Positions 15,919 to 23,416 of a DNA stretch of 64,000 nucleotides are shown here, in pieces. Source of the stretch: Oscillospiraceae bacterium (lineage in GTDB: Bacteria; Bacillota; Clostridia; Oscillospirales; Oscillospiraceae). The notes below the pieces were generated by a model, which had not been told where the DNA came from, ran no database searches, and saw nothing but the letters and a program-made list of their open reading frames with translations. Each line of letters opens with the position of its first letter. Position 1 is the stretch's first letter. The stretch covers positions 1 to 64,000 of the forward strand of contig JAHHRX010000008.1 of assembly GCA_020025545.1 (NCBI GenBank), in the 5' to 3' direction. The position numbers and the translations under genes are program-made.

Positions 15919-16728
15919 ATGAAGAAGAAAATTATTGCACTTGTACTGGCTGTCCTCTGTGTTGCCTCTTTGGCAGCCTGCGGCAGCAAGGAATCCGATG
16001 AAAAGACCATTAAAGTGGGTGCAAGCCCTGCACCTCATGCTCAGATTCTGGAAATTGCCAAGGAAATCCTCGCGAAGGACGGCTACACTCTGAAAATCGT
16101 TGAGTTTGACGACTATGTGCTGCCAAACACCGCTTTGGAAGACGGCGAGCTTGACGCGAACTATTTTCAGCACATTACCTACATGAACGGCTTCAACGAC
16201 GAGCATGGCACCCATTTGGTGAGCGCTGCCGGTATCCACTATGAGCCTCTTGGCCTCTATGCCGGAAAGTGCGGTTCCATTCAGGAGCTGAAGGACGGTG
16301 CTCAGATCGCTGTTCCCAACGATGCCACCAATGAAGCCCGGGCACTGCTGCTTCTGGAGCGTGAGGGCCTTATCAAGCTGAAGGAGGGCGCAGGCCTTTC
16401 TGCTACAAAGAGCGACATTGTGGAAAATCCCCACAACTACGACATTGTAGAAATCAAGGCCGACCTGCTGACCACCACCCTCAAGGACGTGGATCTGGCA
16501 GTTATCAACGGCAATTATGCCATTGATGCAGGACTCAAGATTTCCAATGCACTGGCTCTGGAAGCTGCTGACGGCGACGCTGCCAATGCTTATGTGAATG
16601 TCATTGCGGTGAAGGCCGGCAATGAAAACAGCGAAGCAATCAAGGCTCTGGTGACTGCGCTGAAGAGTGCTGAAGTCAAGGAATACATGGAAAAAACCTA
16701 CGGCGGTGCCGTTGTTCCCAAGTTTTAA
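15919..16728 (+). CDS. metQ: methionine ABC importer, substrate-binding lipoprotein
   Basis: 269 residues. A lipoprotein signal peptide ends in LAAC (Cys near residue 21), followed by the NlpA/MetQ periplasmic-binding fold ('KVGASPAPHAQILE', 'ANYFQHITYMN', 'VAINGNYA'-type strand near 190). It captures methionine at the outer face and delivers it to MetI/MetN. The gene starts 2 nt after metI and ends at a strong terminator, closing the T-box-controlled operon. Confidence 0.97.
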   Translation: MKKKIIALVLAVLCVASLAACGSKESDEKTIKVGASPAPHAQILEIAKEILAKDGYTLKIVEFDDYVLPNTALEDGELDANYFQHITYMNGFNDEHGTHLVSAAGIHYEPLGLYAGKCGSIQELKDGAQIAVPNDATNEARALLLLEREGLIKLKEGAGLSATKSDIVENPHNYDIVEIKADLLTTTLKDVDLAVINGNYAIDAGLKISNALALEAADGDAANAYVNVIAVKAGNENSEAIKALVTALKSAEVKEYMEKTYGGAVVPKF

Positions 16729-16739
16729 AAATGAAAAAG

Positions 16740-16768
16740 GCTGCTGCGCATCCCGCAGCAGCTTTTTT
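16740..16768 (+). terminator. terminator of metNIQ
   Basis: Stem GCTGCTGCG/CGCAGCAGC, 5-nt loop, six T. Confidence 0.95.
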
Positions 16769-16812
16769 GTTGCTAATGTTACAAAATTCTACTAGAGAAA
16801 CCGGTAAATCTA

Positions 16813-16821
16813 TGCTACAAT
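16813..16821 (+). promoter_or_regulatory. extended -10 promoter of branching enzyme
   Basis: TGCTACAAT: a TGn extension plus TACAAT (16816-16821), 40 nt before the start codon. No good -35. Confidence 0.55.
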
Positions 16822-16860
16822 ATCATATATCGAATCCCAGAAAACGAAAGGATGGTATCG

Positions 16861-18855
16861 ATGAAAGTGAAAATGATCCAAATTGACCCCAGCATGGCCC
16901 CGTTTCAGGGAGACCTGGAGCTTAGGATGCGCAATTTTAAGAATACGAAAAAGGCGTTGCTTTCCGGGCAGAAGAATTTGGCAGATTTTGCAAACGGACA
17001 CCTTTTTTACGGATTCCATCAGACAAAAAGCGGTTGGGTTTACCGGGAGTGGGCCCCGGCTGCCGAAGCTATGTATCTAACAGGTGATTTCTGCAACTGG
17101 GAGCGCCATGCCTATCCTATGGAGCGGAAGGAAAACGGCGTTTTTGAGCTGACCCTCAAGGGAAAGAATGCACTGAAGGAAGGACAGCGTGTTATGGCAA
17201 TTGTAGTCCATAACGGTACGGAGCTGGATCGCATTCCTCTGTACGCGACCCGTGTGGTGCAGGATCCCGAAACCTTTGGGTGGAGCGCAGTCGTTCACAA
17301 AATGGAGGATTTCCCCTGGACGGATGCAGGATTCAAGCCTCAGAAGAACCTCTTTATTTATGAGTGCCACATCGGTATGGCGCAGGAAGAGGGGAAGGTC
17401 GGTACATACAATGAATTCCGGGAAAACATCCTGCCTCGTGTCAAAGAGCTGGGCTATAATACCTTGCAGATCATGGCAATTATGGAGCACCCTTATTACG
17501 GCTCCTTTGGCTATCAGGTTACGAATTTCTTTGCCGCATCGTCCCGCTACGGTATGCCGGAAGATCTCAAAATGCTGATTAACACCGCCCATGAAATGGG
17601 CATCGCGGTGCTGCTGGATGTGGTGCATTCCCACGCAGCCAAGAATACCCGTGAGGGCATCAATGAATTTGACGGCACAGCTTACCAATTCTTCCATGAC
17701 GGTGCGAAGGGCAACCATGCCGCATGGGACACCAAATGCTTTAACTATGGCAAGCACGAAGTCATTCATTTCCTTCTGTCGAACCTTAAGTTCTGGATGG
17801 ATGAATACCATTTTGACGGATTCCGTTTTGACGGCGTGACCTCTATGCTCTACCATGATCACGGCCTCGGAACCGCTTTTGACAGCCCTGAAAAGTATTT
17901 CTCCATGAATACGGATACCGAAGCCGTTACCTACCTGCAGCTGGCCAATGACATGGTGAAGAAGGTGAACCCCCATGCAATTATGATCGCAGAGGATATG
18001 TCTGCCATGCCCGGCCTGTGCCTGCCGATTTCCGCAGGCGGCATAGGTTTTGACTACCGGCTGGCTATGGGTGAGCCGGATATGTGGATTCGCCTTCTCA
18101 AAGAGAAGAAGGATGAATACTGGGACTTTAACAAGATTTATTATGAACTGGCAAACCGCCGCCCCGGAGAAAAGGTGATCGGTTACTGTGAATCCCACGA
18201 TCAGGCGCTGGTGGGGGACAAGACCCTTATGTTCCGCCTGTGCGATCAGGAAATGTACTGGGCAATGGATGCCAATAACAGCAGCGCTATCATCGACCGC
18301 GGCATGGCCTTGCACAAGATGCTGAGAATGCTTACCATGAGTTTGGGCGGCGAAGGATATCTGACCTTTATGGGCAATGAGTTCGGCCATCCGGAATGGA
18401 TTGACTTCCCAAGAGAGGGCAACGGCTGGAGCTATCACTACTGCCGCCGCCAGTGGAGCCTGGCGGACAATCCGAATCTTAAGTACCATTTCCTGAGGGA
18501 CTTTGATCGGGATATGGTGGATAATGCCAAAAAGTGCAAAGTATTGAACAGTCAGGATCATCAGCTTCTGGTTCATAACAGTGACCATGTCCTTGCCTAC
18601 CAGAAGGGTGCAGCTACCTATATCTACAATTTTGACCCCACCAGATCCTATGACGGATATTTGGTTCCTGCGGCTGAGGAAGGGGATTACGATGTGATCA
18701 TGGCCTCTGATGATTTCTGCTACGGTGGTCACGGACGGATTGCACACCAGACCTACACGGCTACCAGACAGCCGGATGGCCGAGTGGGCTTCCAGATCTA
18801 TCTGCCCAGCAGAACCGCCATCATGCTGAAGAGAAAGCCTGTACGCAGCAAGTAA
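16861..18855 (+). CDS. 1,4-alpha-glucan branching enzyme, eukaryotic-type (GH13_8-like)
   Basis: 664 residues: N-terminal CBM48 (~45-130), GH13 TIM barrel, and C-terminal beta domain. The catalytic regions are 'LLDVVHSH', 'GFRFDGVTSM' with the nucleophile Asp (near residue 322), 'MIAEDMS' with the acid/base Glu, and 'CESHDQ'. The stretch 'FMGNEFGHPEWIDFPREGNG', followed by 'SYHYCRRQW', is the form found in human and plant branching enzymes rather than in the usual bacterial GlgB. It creates alpha-1,6 branches in glycogen. No other glycogen gene (glgA, glgC, glgP) is adjacent, so it is a solitary unit. ATG 16861 is preferred over 16852 on spacing to AAGGA. Confidence 0.9.
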   Translation: MKVKMIQIDPSMAPFQGDLELRMRNFKNTKKALLSGQKNLADFANGHLFYGFHQTKSGWVYREWAPAAEAMYLTGDFCNWERHAYPMERKENGVFELTLKGKNALKEGQRVMAIVVHNGTELDRIPLYATRVVQDPETFGWSAVVHKMEDFPWTDAGFKPQKNLFIYECHIGMAQEEGKVGTYNEFRENILPRVKELGYNTLQIMAIMEHPYYGSFGYQVTNFFAASSRYGMPEDLKMLINTAHEMGIAVLLDVVHSHAAKNTREGINEFDGTAYQFFHDGAKGNHAAWDTKCFNYGKHEVIHFLLSNLKFWMDEYHFDGFRFDGVTSMLYHDHGLGTAFDSPEKYFSMNTDTEAVTYLQLANDMVKKVNPHAIMIAEDMSAMPGLCLPISAGGIGFDYRLAMGEPDMWIRLLKEKKDEYWDFNKIYYELANRRPGEKVIGYCESHDQALVGDKTLMFRLCDQEMYWAMDANNSSAIIDRGMALHKMLRMLTMSLGGEGYLTFMGNEFGHPEWIDFPREGNGWSYHYCRRQWSLADNPNLKYHFLRDFDRDMVDNAKKCKVLNSQDHQLLVHNSDHVLAYQKGAATYIYNFDPTRSYDGYLVPAAEEGDYDVIMASDDFCYGGHGRIAHQTYTATRQPDGRVGFQIYLPSRTAIMLKRKPVRSK

Positions 18856-18874
18856 AACTTGCCAGAATGAAAAT

Positions 18875-18905
18875 CGCCCCCTGTGCCACTTTTGACACAG
18901 GGGGT
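18875..18905. terminator. hairpin downstream of branching enzyme gene
   Basis: 11-bp inverted repeat CGCCCCCTGTG/CACAGGGGGTG (one G-U pair). No T tract on the plus side; the minus side has TTTT. The following 140 nt to the tRNA terminator show no gene. Confidence 0.5.
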
Positions 18906-19047
18906 GATTGGCTTTGCGGCAGTAGGAACAGCGTGGTTATGCAGTCATGCAGAAAGCTGCATAAAAGGACTGCCGCCCCGCCGGCACGGAAAATGAAATG
19001 CAAACACACTTGGCAGGGGAGCGTGCGTGTCTGCTGTTAATTTTTAA

Positions 19048-19084
19048 GAAAAAGAAAAAGGCATCGGTCAAATTGACCGATGCC
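19048..19084 (-). terminator. terminator of tRNA-Pro(GGG)
   Basis: Stem GGCATCGGTCAA/ATTGACCGATGCC-type repeat (19060-19084), with a T-rich run (19048-19059) on the minus strand. Confidence 0.85.
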
Positions 19085-19086
19085 TT

Positions 19087-19163
19087 TGGTCCGAGTGACT
19101 GGATTCGAACCAGCGGCCTCTTGAACCCCATTCAAGCGCGATACCAAACTTCGCCACACCCGG
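19087..19163 (-). tRNA. tRNA-Pro(GGG) with encoded CCA
   Basis: 77 nt including CCA. Acceptor CCGGGTG/CACTCGG, D-arm, anticodon stem CTTGA/TCAAG with loop ATGGGGT (anticodon GGG), T-arm with TTCGAAT. It shares about 29 nt with the tRNA-Pro at 22966. Confidence 0.96.
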
Positions 19164-19194
19164 ATATTTGCTTGCGTCTCACGACAGCTTCCAT

Positions 19195-19223
19195 ATAATA
19201 ACACACTGTTCGCGAAAATGCAA
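19195..19223 (-). promoter_or_regulatory. sigma-A promoter of tRNA-Pro(GGG)
   Basis: On the minus strand TTGCAT (19218-19223), 17 nt, TATTAT (19195-19200). Confidence 0.65.
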
Positions 19224-19251
19224 GCATTATTTTTAATTTTTTTTAATTTTT

Positions 19252-19470
19252 TTATTCGCCCGGATCAGCCTTGATTACCTTGCCCAGATTCCAGAGACTG
19301 GCAACCTTTTGCTCGGCCACTTTTTTCTCTTCATCGTTGCTGTATTCCACATATACGGTGTGGCTGCCGCAATCGGCGCATTCAATCTGAACGCTCCAGC
19401 CGCCCTCGTGAACCATATATCCAGCCCCGCGGCAGCAGGGGCATTCTTCCAGTTCGATCATATCATCCAT
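19252..19470 (-). CDS. small zinc-ribbon protein, Lar-like
   Basis: 72 residues with two CxxC pairs: 'ECPCCRGAG' near residue 8 and 'IECADCGS' near residue 30. A C-terminal '..A..LWN' motif follows. The arrangement matches the Lar restriction-alleviation family and related rubredoxin-like knuckles common in clostridial genomes. Lar proteins modulate type I restriction in E. coli phage systems, but most small homologues are uncharacterised. It follows the TIGR03936 gene by 11 nt on the same strand and so probably belongs to that operon. Confidence 0.65.
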   Translation of the reverse strand: MDDMIELEECPCCRGAGYMVHEGGWSVQIECADCGSHTVYVEYSNDEEKKVAEQKVASLWNLGKVIKADPGE

Positions 19471-19481
19471 AGTAAAACTCC

Positions 19482-20141
19482 TTATCTGAAGATATTTCCT
19501 TCCAAATCGTAGATCTCCATGCGGCAGCAGGAGGAAAAGCTGGGGCTGAGAGCAGGCAGATAGCGCTCGATGGCTCCGGTCAGCTGAGCAGGGTTCAGGG
19601 TCGGATTCTGGCAGCAGATACGCGCATCCAGAACAACGGTATTTGCATCCTGCAGGGAAACCGAAAGAGAGCGAATCATGGGAATGATGTCCTGCTCTTT
19701 CGTGCCGTTTTTGCTGTGCTTCTCCATCAGCAGGCTTTCCTGCTGAAAAAGTGCTTCTATCTGAGAAACCGCAGAAGGATCTACCCCGTTATCATACTCT
19801 AAAGTTACCTTGCAGTCAAGCAGGGAAAGATTCTTAATCTTTGCACCGCTGTCATAAACGCTGAGGATACGGACGCCGTCCACAAGAGCACTGTTAAGAC
19901 GGGAGCAGATTTCCTCACAGGAGATCTGTTCGCCGACCAAATCAAAATCCAGCAGTTCGCAATGGCTTTCCACGCCTACCGAGAGGGGCAGGGCAATGGA
20001 AACCGAGGGGCGGGGGTTATAGCCGTGGGTATGGGTCAGGGGAAGCCCTGCACGCTTGAAGGCCCGCTGAAAGAGCCGCATAAGATCCAGGTGGGAAATA
20101 TAGATAGCATTCCCCGTTTTTTCAAAAAGCAGTCTAGGCAT
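19482..20141 (-). CDS. TIGR03936 (DUF2344) radical-SAM-associated protein
   Basis: 219 residues with the DUF2344 opening 'LLFEKTGNAIYISHLDLMRLFQRAFKRAGLP' split over residues 4-35, then 'GYNPRPSVSIALPLSVGVES'. The family is found next to, or fused with, the TIGR03960 radical-SAM protein and its function is unknown; an RNA-related role is often suspected. The start at 20141 follows AAGGAGG and overlaps the upstream gene by 8 nt; the longer frame to 20192 is unlikely. Confidence 0.88.
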   Translation of the reverse strand: MPRLLFEKTGNAIYISHLDLMRLFQRAFKRAGLPLTHTHGYNPRPSVSIALPLSVGVESHCELLDFDLVGEQISCEEICSRLNSALVDGVRILSVYDSGAKIKNLSLLDCKVTLEYDNGVDPSAVSQIEALFQQESLLMEKHSKNGTKEQDIIPMIRSLSVSLQDANTVVLDARICCQNPTLNPAQLTGAIERYLPALSPSFSSCCRMEIYDLEGNIFR

Positions 20142-21969
20142 CGCACAGAGCCTCCTTGAGAAGTTTGTTTGCGCCGCAGCCTGCACAGCCATGACGGCAG
20201 TCCGGCGTTACCAGTCCTGCATAGGCTTGCTTCCGCTCCCGGAGCAGGAATTTTTTGCTGACTCCCACATCAATGGGATCCCAGGGCAGGATTTCATCCT
20301 CACTGTAACCACGAACGGTGTAGAAATCAGGGTCGATGCCGCACTTCTCAAAAGCGTCCAGCCAGTAGGAATTATTAAAATATTCGTCCCATCCGTCAAG
20401 CTTGGCACCATTTTTGGTAGCTTCCTCAATGACAGGCCCCAAACGGCGGTCGCCGCGGGCAAAAACAGCTTCCAAACGGCTGAGATCCGGTGCGTGATAG
20501 TCGTATTCCACGGATTTGGAATAAAAGTGGCTCTTGAGGAGCTTGCACCGCCGCAGATATTCCTCCGGGGTGATTTGCTTTTCCCACTGGAAGGGTGTGT
20601 GGGGCTTGGGTACAAAATAGGCAGTTGCTACATGAACCCGCAGTCCGCGCTTGCGATTGACTGCATTTTCCTTCCATGCCTGAATCACTTTGTATACAAG
20701 CTCTGCAATCCCCAGCACATCTTCATCGGTTTCCGTGGGAAGACCCAGCATAAAGTATAGCTTCACATTGGACCAGCCGCCGGCAAAGGCGTTAGCGCAG
20801 GTGGTAAGAATCTCGTCTTCTGTCAGATTCTTGTTGATAACATCCCGCAGGCGCTGTGTTCCTGCCTCCGGCGCAAAAGTAAGACCGCTTTTGCGGACGG
20901 TTTGCAGACGGTCCATGAGCTCCCGAGAGAAATTATCTGCCCGCAGAGAGGGAACGGAAAGACTGACCCGATTCTGTTCGCAGTAAGGAATCATCTCATC
21001 CGTCAGTTCCCGGAGTCCACGATAGTCGGAGGTGGAAAGACTGGAAAGGGTGATTTCGTTAATGCCGGAATTTTCCAGCGTTTCCACAGCCTGACGGTAA
21101 AGCAAATCCGGGCTTTTTTTCCGTACCGGACGGCAGGAGAAGCCTGCCTGACAGAAGCGGCACCCACGAATACAGCCCCGGAACACCTCCAGATTGGCCC
21201 GGTCGTGAACGATCTCCGTGGAGGGAACGATCATTTTTGTGGGGTAGTAGGACTTGTCCAGATTTTCGATGATACGCTTGGTGATAGTCTTGGGGGCACC
21301 GTTCAGAGGAACAATGGCGGCAAGGGTGCCGTCTTCATTGTATTCATGGCGATAAAAAGAGGGAACATAGACACCGTCGATTTTTGCAGCTTCCTGCAAA
21401 AACTGCTCTTTGCTCCAGGATTCCTGCTTGGCTTTGTCATAGAGAGAAATAATTTCTACGGTGCTTTCCTCGCCCTCGCCCAAAGAGAAGAAATCCACAA
21501 AGTCCGCAAGAGGCTCCGGGTTAAAGGTACATACACCGCCGGCAAACACCATGTTCCTGAGCCCATGCCGCTGAGAGGCGTGGAGCGGAACTTCTGCCAG
21601 ACGGAGCATGTTGAGAATGTTGGAATAGGACATTTCATAGCCGATGGTGAAGCCGATCATGTCGAAGTCCTTCACAGGATCCTGACTTTCCAGTGCCCAG
21701 AGCGGAAGGCTGTTTTCCTTCATGGCCTGCTCCATATCTCCCCAGGGGGTGAAAACCCGCTCGCACCAAACGCCGTCCATTTCATTCATAACACCGTAGA
21801 GAATCCGCATACCCACATTGGACATACCGATTTCGTAGGTATCCGGGAAACAGAAAGCCACCCGCACACGAATATCCTCTAAGTTTTTCTTGATTTCGTT
21901 GAATTCGCCGCCTGTGTACCGCGCCGGTTTTTGCACAGTTGGCAGGATCCGCTTCAGTAATTCGGTCAT
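20134..21969 (-). CDS. TIGR03960 B12-binding/radical SAM protein
   Basis: 611 residues: a cobalamin-binding-like Rossmann domain (~25-190), then a radical SAM core with the cluster motif CIRGCRFCQAG (Cys-x3-Cys-x2-Cys near residue 263) and the 'GLTFAPEAGTQRLRDVINK' strand. A C-terminal extra Cys-rich motif, 'CRHGCAGCG', near residue 598 could hold a second Fe-S cluster. Substrate unknown; the conserved coupling is with the DUF2344 gene that overlaps its 3' end. The start ATG 21969 directly follows a short AT-rich leader; the weak ribosome site (AAAGGGGT) is normal for this block. Confidence 0.9.
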   Translation of the reverse strand: MTELLKRILPTVQKPARYTGGEFNEIKKNLEDIRVRVAFCFPDTYEIGMSNVGMRILYGVMNEMDGVWCERVFTPWGDMEQAMKENSLPLWALESQDPVKDFDMIGFTIGYEMSYSNILNMLRLAEVPLHASQRHGLRNMVFAGGVCTFNPEPLADFVDFFSLGEGEESTVEIISLYDKAKQESWSKEQFLQEAAKIDGVYVPSFYRHEYNEDGTLAAIVPLNGAPKTITKRIIENLDKSYYPTKMIVPSTEIVHDRANLEVFRGCIRGCRFCQAGFSCRPVRKKSPDLLYRQAVETLENSGINEITLSSLSTSDYRGLRELTDEMIPYCEQNRVSLSVPSLRADNFSRELMDRLQTVRKSGLTFAPEAGTQRLRDVINKNLTEDEILTTCANAFAGGWSNVKLYFMLGLPTETDEDVLGIAELVYKVIQAWKENAVNRKRGLRVHVATAYFVPKPHTPFQWEKQITPEEYLRRCKLLKSHFYSKSVEYDYHAPDLSRLEAVFARGDRRLGPVIEEATKNGAKLDGWDEYFNNSYWLDAFEKCGIDPDFYTVRGYSEDEILPWDPIDVGVSKKFLLRERKQAYAGLVTPDCRHGCAGCGANKLLKEALCDA

Positions 21970-21996
21970 AACCGTACCCCTTTACATATATTAGCT

Positions 21997-22584
21997 CTAT
22001 TGTACCCTTGGTTCGGACGCTTTGCAAGAAATTTTTCCGATTTTCCTTCTGCGCCAGAGCAAAACAGCGGCTAATATCGGGAGAAATCTCAGTCCCATCC
22101 GGATGATGGCATAAAAGCAGAGCAGGAGCAACAAAACAATCATGCACTTTTCCGTGAGCGACACAATTTTTGAGGCAATTTTCGGCGGAAAGAGAATGGA
22201 AGCGCCGCAGCGCAGCACCCGCCCGCCGTCCAGCGGAAACAGAGGCAGCAGGTTATAAAGGCCATGGAAGACTCCGCAGATAGCAAGCCGCGGGAAACGG
22301 CGGCAGAGCAAGATAAGAAGCAGAGAGCCACAGGGGCCTGCGGCGGCACAGAGAAGTTCCCGGGAACAGGGGAGAGGGGTGAAGTCCATTTTTGCCCCGC
22401 CTGCGGTGACGGTGAGTCGGCGGACTTTTCCGCCGGCGAGATAAATCGCAGCTATGTGACATAATTCGTGAAAGCCTGCGGATAAGATAACAGCAGCAGC
22501 CCAAGGAAGGGGCAGCAGCATAAACAGGGCGGCCAGCAGAAAAAAGGCGCCAGGGCTAACGCTTACGGATATTTTATTCTTCAT
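21997..22584 (-). CDS. SpoIVFB-like M50 intramembrane metalloprotease
   Basis: 195-residue polytopic membrane protein. The zinc-binding HExxH motif reads HELCH (near residue 39), and the second-site motif appears as 'LPLFPLDGGR', with the third ligand Asp, near residue 118. These define site-2-protease/M50 enzymes, as does the six-helix plan without PDZ or CBS domains. In Bacillus, SpoIVFB cleaves pro-sigma-K in the mother cell; in clostridia many M50 proteases have other substrates. Its ATG overlaps the end of the upstream small membrane-protein gene (ATGAAGAATAA), so the two are translationally coupled. No SpoIVFA or BofA homologue is beside it. Role in sporulation is inference only. Confidence 0.8.
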   Translation of the reverse strand: MKNKISVSVSPGAFFLLAALFMLLPLPWAAAVILSAGFHELCHIAAIYLAGGKVRRLTVTAGGAKMDFTPLPCSRELLCAAAGPCGSLLLILLCRRFPRLAICGVFHGLYNLLPLFPLDGGRVLRCGASILFPPKIASKIVSLTEKCMIVLLLLLCFYAIIRMGLRFLPILAAVLLWRRRKIGKISCKASEPRVQ

Positions 22585-22852
22585 AGGCGCCTGCAAGCAC
22601 TTCCTGACAGAAAGCTGTCATCGCGTTGTAGAAACCTTCCCCGTTTTGCAAAAGCTCTGCCATATGTTCTGCGGCGGCAGCGGTTACCTCCGGGTCTCCG
22701 GGCAGCATTTTCACCAGACAGCCTTGCCCCCAAAGGACACAGGAAAGCACCAGTGCTATAAAAGCCAGCAGCAGCGCCTTGGGGAGATGAGGACTTTTGC
22801 CTTTCAGCTGAGTCTTGCGGATAGTTTGCGTGTAGTCAATTCGGTAAGCCAT
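22574..22852 (-). CDS. small single-pass membrane protein of unknown function
   Basis: 92 residues: a basic cytosolic stretch (residues 1-24), one hydrophobic helix ('ALLLAFIALVLSCVLWG', ~26-45), then an extracytoplasmic or intermembrane tail of ~45 residues. I recognise no family. GGAGGG sits 9 nt before the ATG. It is directly coupled to the SpoIVFB-like protease, with overlapping stop and start, so it could be a regulator, chaperone or substrate of that protease. A much longer frame running back through the tRNA-Pro gene is an artefact. Confidence 0.7.
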   Translation of the reverse strand: MAYRIDYTQTIRKTQLKGKSPHLPKALLLAFIALVLSCVLWGQGCLVKMLPGDPEVTAAAAEHMAELLQNGEGFYNAMTAFCQEVLAGAYEE

Positions 22853-22925
22853 AGTAATCCCTCCGCTTAAACCTATGCGGACAGGCAAAAAACAATCACA
22901 AGAATGGAAAAAACCATGGGGGTAC

Positions 22926-22954
22926 TTGACAATGCAGCAAATTTTCATTATAAT
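22926..22954 (+). promoter_or_regulatory. sigma-A promoter of tRNA-Pro(CGG)
   Basis: TTGACA (22926-22931), 17 nt, TATAAT (22949-22954): both hexamers perfect. Confidence 0.9.
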
Positions 22955-22965
22955 ACATGGGCTAT

Positions 22966-23042
22966 CGGGGTGTGGCGAAGTTTGGTATCGCGCTTGGTTC
23001 GGGTCCAAGAGGCCTCGGGTTCGAATCCCGACACTCCGACCA
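22966..23042 (+). tRNA. tRNA-Pro(CGG) with encoded CCA
   Basis: 77 nt including CCA. Acceptor CGGGGTG/CACTCCG, anticodon stem CTTGG/CCAAG with loop TTCGGGT (anticodon CGG), canonical T-arm. Confidence 0.97.
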
Positions 23043-23045
23043 GAT

Positions 23046-23094
23046 AAGTACGCTGACAAGGATACAGTGTGTGTCCCTGTCAGCGTACTTTTTT
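23046..23094 (+). terminator. terminator of tRNA-Pro(CGG)
   Basis: 13-bp stem AAGTACGCTGACA with complement at 23078-23090, then a run of T. Confidence 0.92.
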
Positions 23095-23144
23095 ATCTAA
23101 AAATCACCCGTGGGGCTGGATCCCGGTTCTGTCATTTTTGAAAC

Positions 23145-23164
23145 TTGTTGCAGATGTGCAACAA
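23145..23164. repeat. palindromic dyad TTGTTGCA-N4-TGCAACAA, copy 1
   Basis: Perfect 8-bp arms with a 4-nt spacer (GATG). A second copy lies 96 bp downstream, and a half-site (GGTTGCAAAG) overlaps the predicted -35 at 23269. This looks like a repeated operator in the regulator's upstream region. The rest of 23095-23416 has no convincing coding frame. Confidence 0.6.
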
Positions 23165-23240
23165 AGAATATTTATTGTGTTAGCGAATTTATTGGCATAT
23201 CCATAACTATATTTGTTGTTATGGTGAAAAACATAAATTT

Positions 23241-23260
23241 TTGTTGCATGGCTGCAACAA
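23241..23260. repeat. palindromic dyad TTGTTGCA-N4-TGCAACAA, copy 2
   Basis: Same arms as copy 1 with spacer TGGC. It is 8 nt upstream of the predicted -35 of the regulator promoter. Confidence 0.6.
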
Positions 23261-23268
23261 AGTTATGG

Positions 23269-23297
23269 TTGCAAAGCTTTCAATATTATGATATTGT
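23269..23297 (+). promoter_or_regulatory. possible promoter of regulator transcript
   Basis: TTGCAA (23269-23274), 17 nt, TATTGT (23292-23297). The leader it would make contains a terminator-like hairpin at 23345 before the gene. Confidence 0.4.
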
Positions 23298-23344
23298 ATC
23301 TCCGTTAACGGATGCTGTGGTATACGGCATGCAAATTACGAAAC

Positions 23345-23366
23345 AGACCGAGCAATCGGTCTTTTT
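23345..23366 (+). terminator. attenuator-like hairpin before regulator gene
   Basis: 7-bp stem AGACCGA/TCGGTCT, GCAA loop, five T. It is either the end of a short upstream transcript or an attenuator. Confidence 0.5.
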
Positions 23367-23378
23367 AAAGGAACGAAA

Positions 23379-23394
23379 GTTAGCTTAGGCTAAC
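23379..23394. promoter_or_regulatory. DtxR-like operator, copy 1 (GTTAGC-N4-GCTAAC)
   Basis: Perfect inverted repeat GTTAGC-TTAG-GCTAAC, 23 nt before the regulator start. It recalls the DtxR/IdeR box (TTAGGTTAGSCTAACCTAA). A near-identical site lies in the NEAT-gene promoter, implying autoregulation plus control of the haem operon. Confidence 0.65.
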
Positions 23395-23416
23395 TTCTTG
23401 GAAGGAAGGGACTTTT

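Noticed and set aside
16861..18747. Long minus-strand frame (556 codons) inside the branching enzyme gene
   Set aside because: Shadow of a GC-skewed coding gene; no homology or ribosome site, and the plus-strand product is clear.
18998..19198. 66-codon frame covering tRNA-Pro
   Set aside because: Antisense reading of a tRNA and its terminator.
23110..23388. 92-codon frame between tRNA-Pro and the regulator
   Set aside because: Starts inside the tRNA terminator flank, has no ribosome site, and runs through palindromes and a terminator hairpin.
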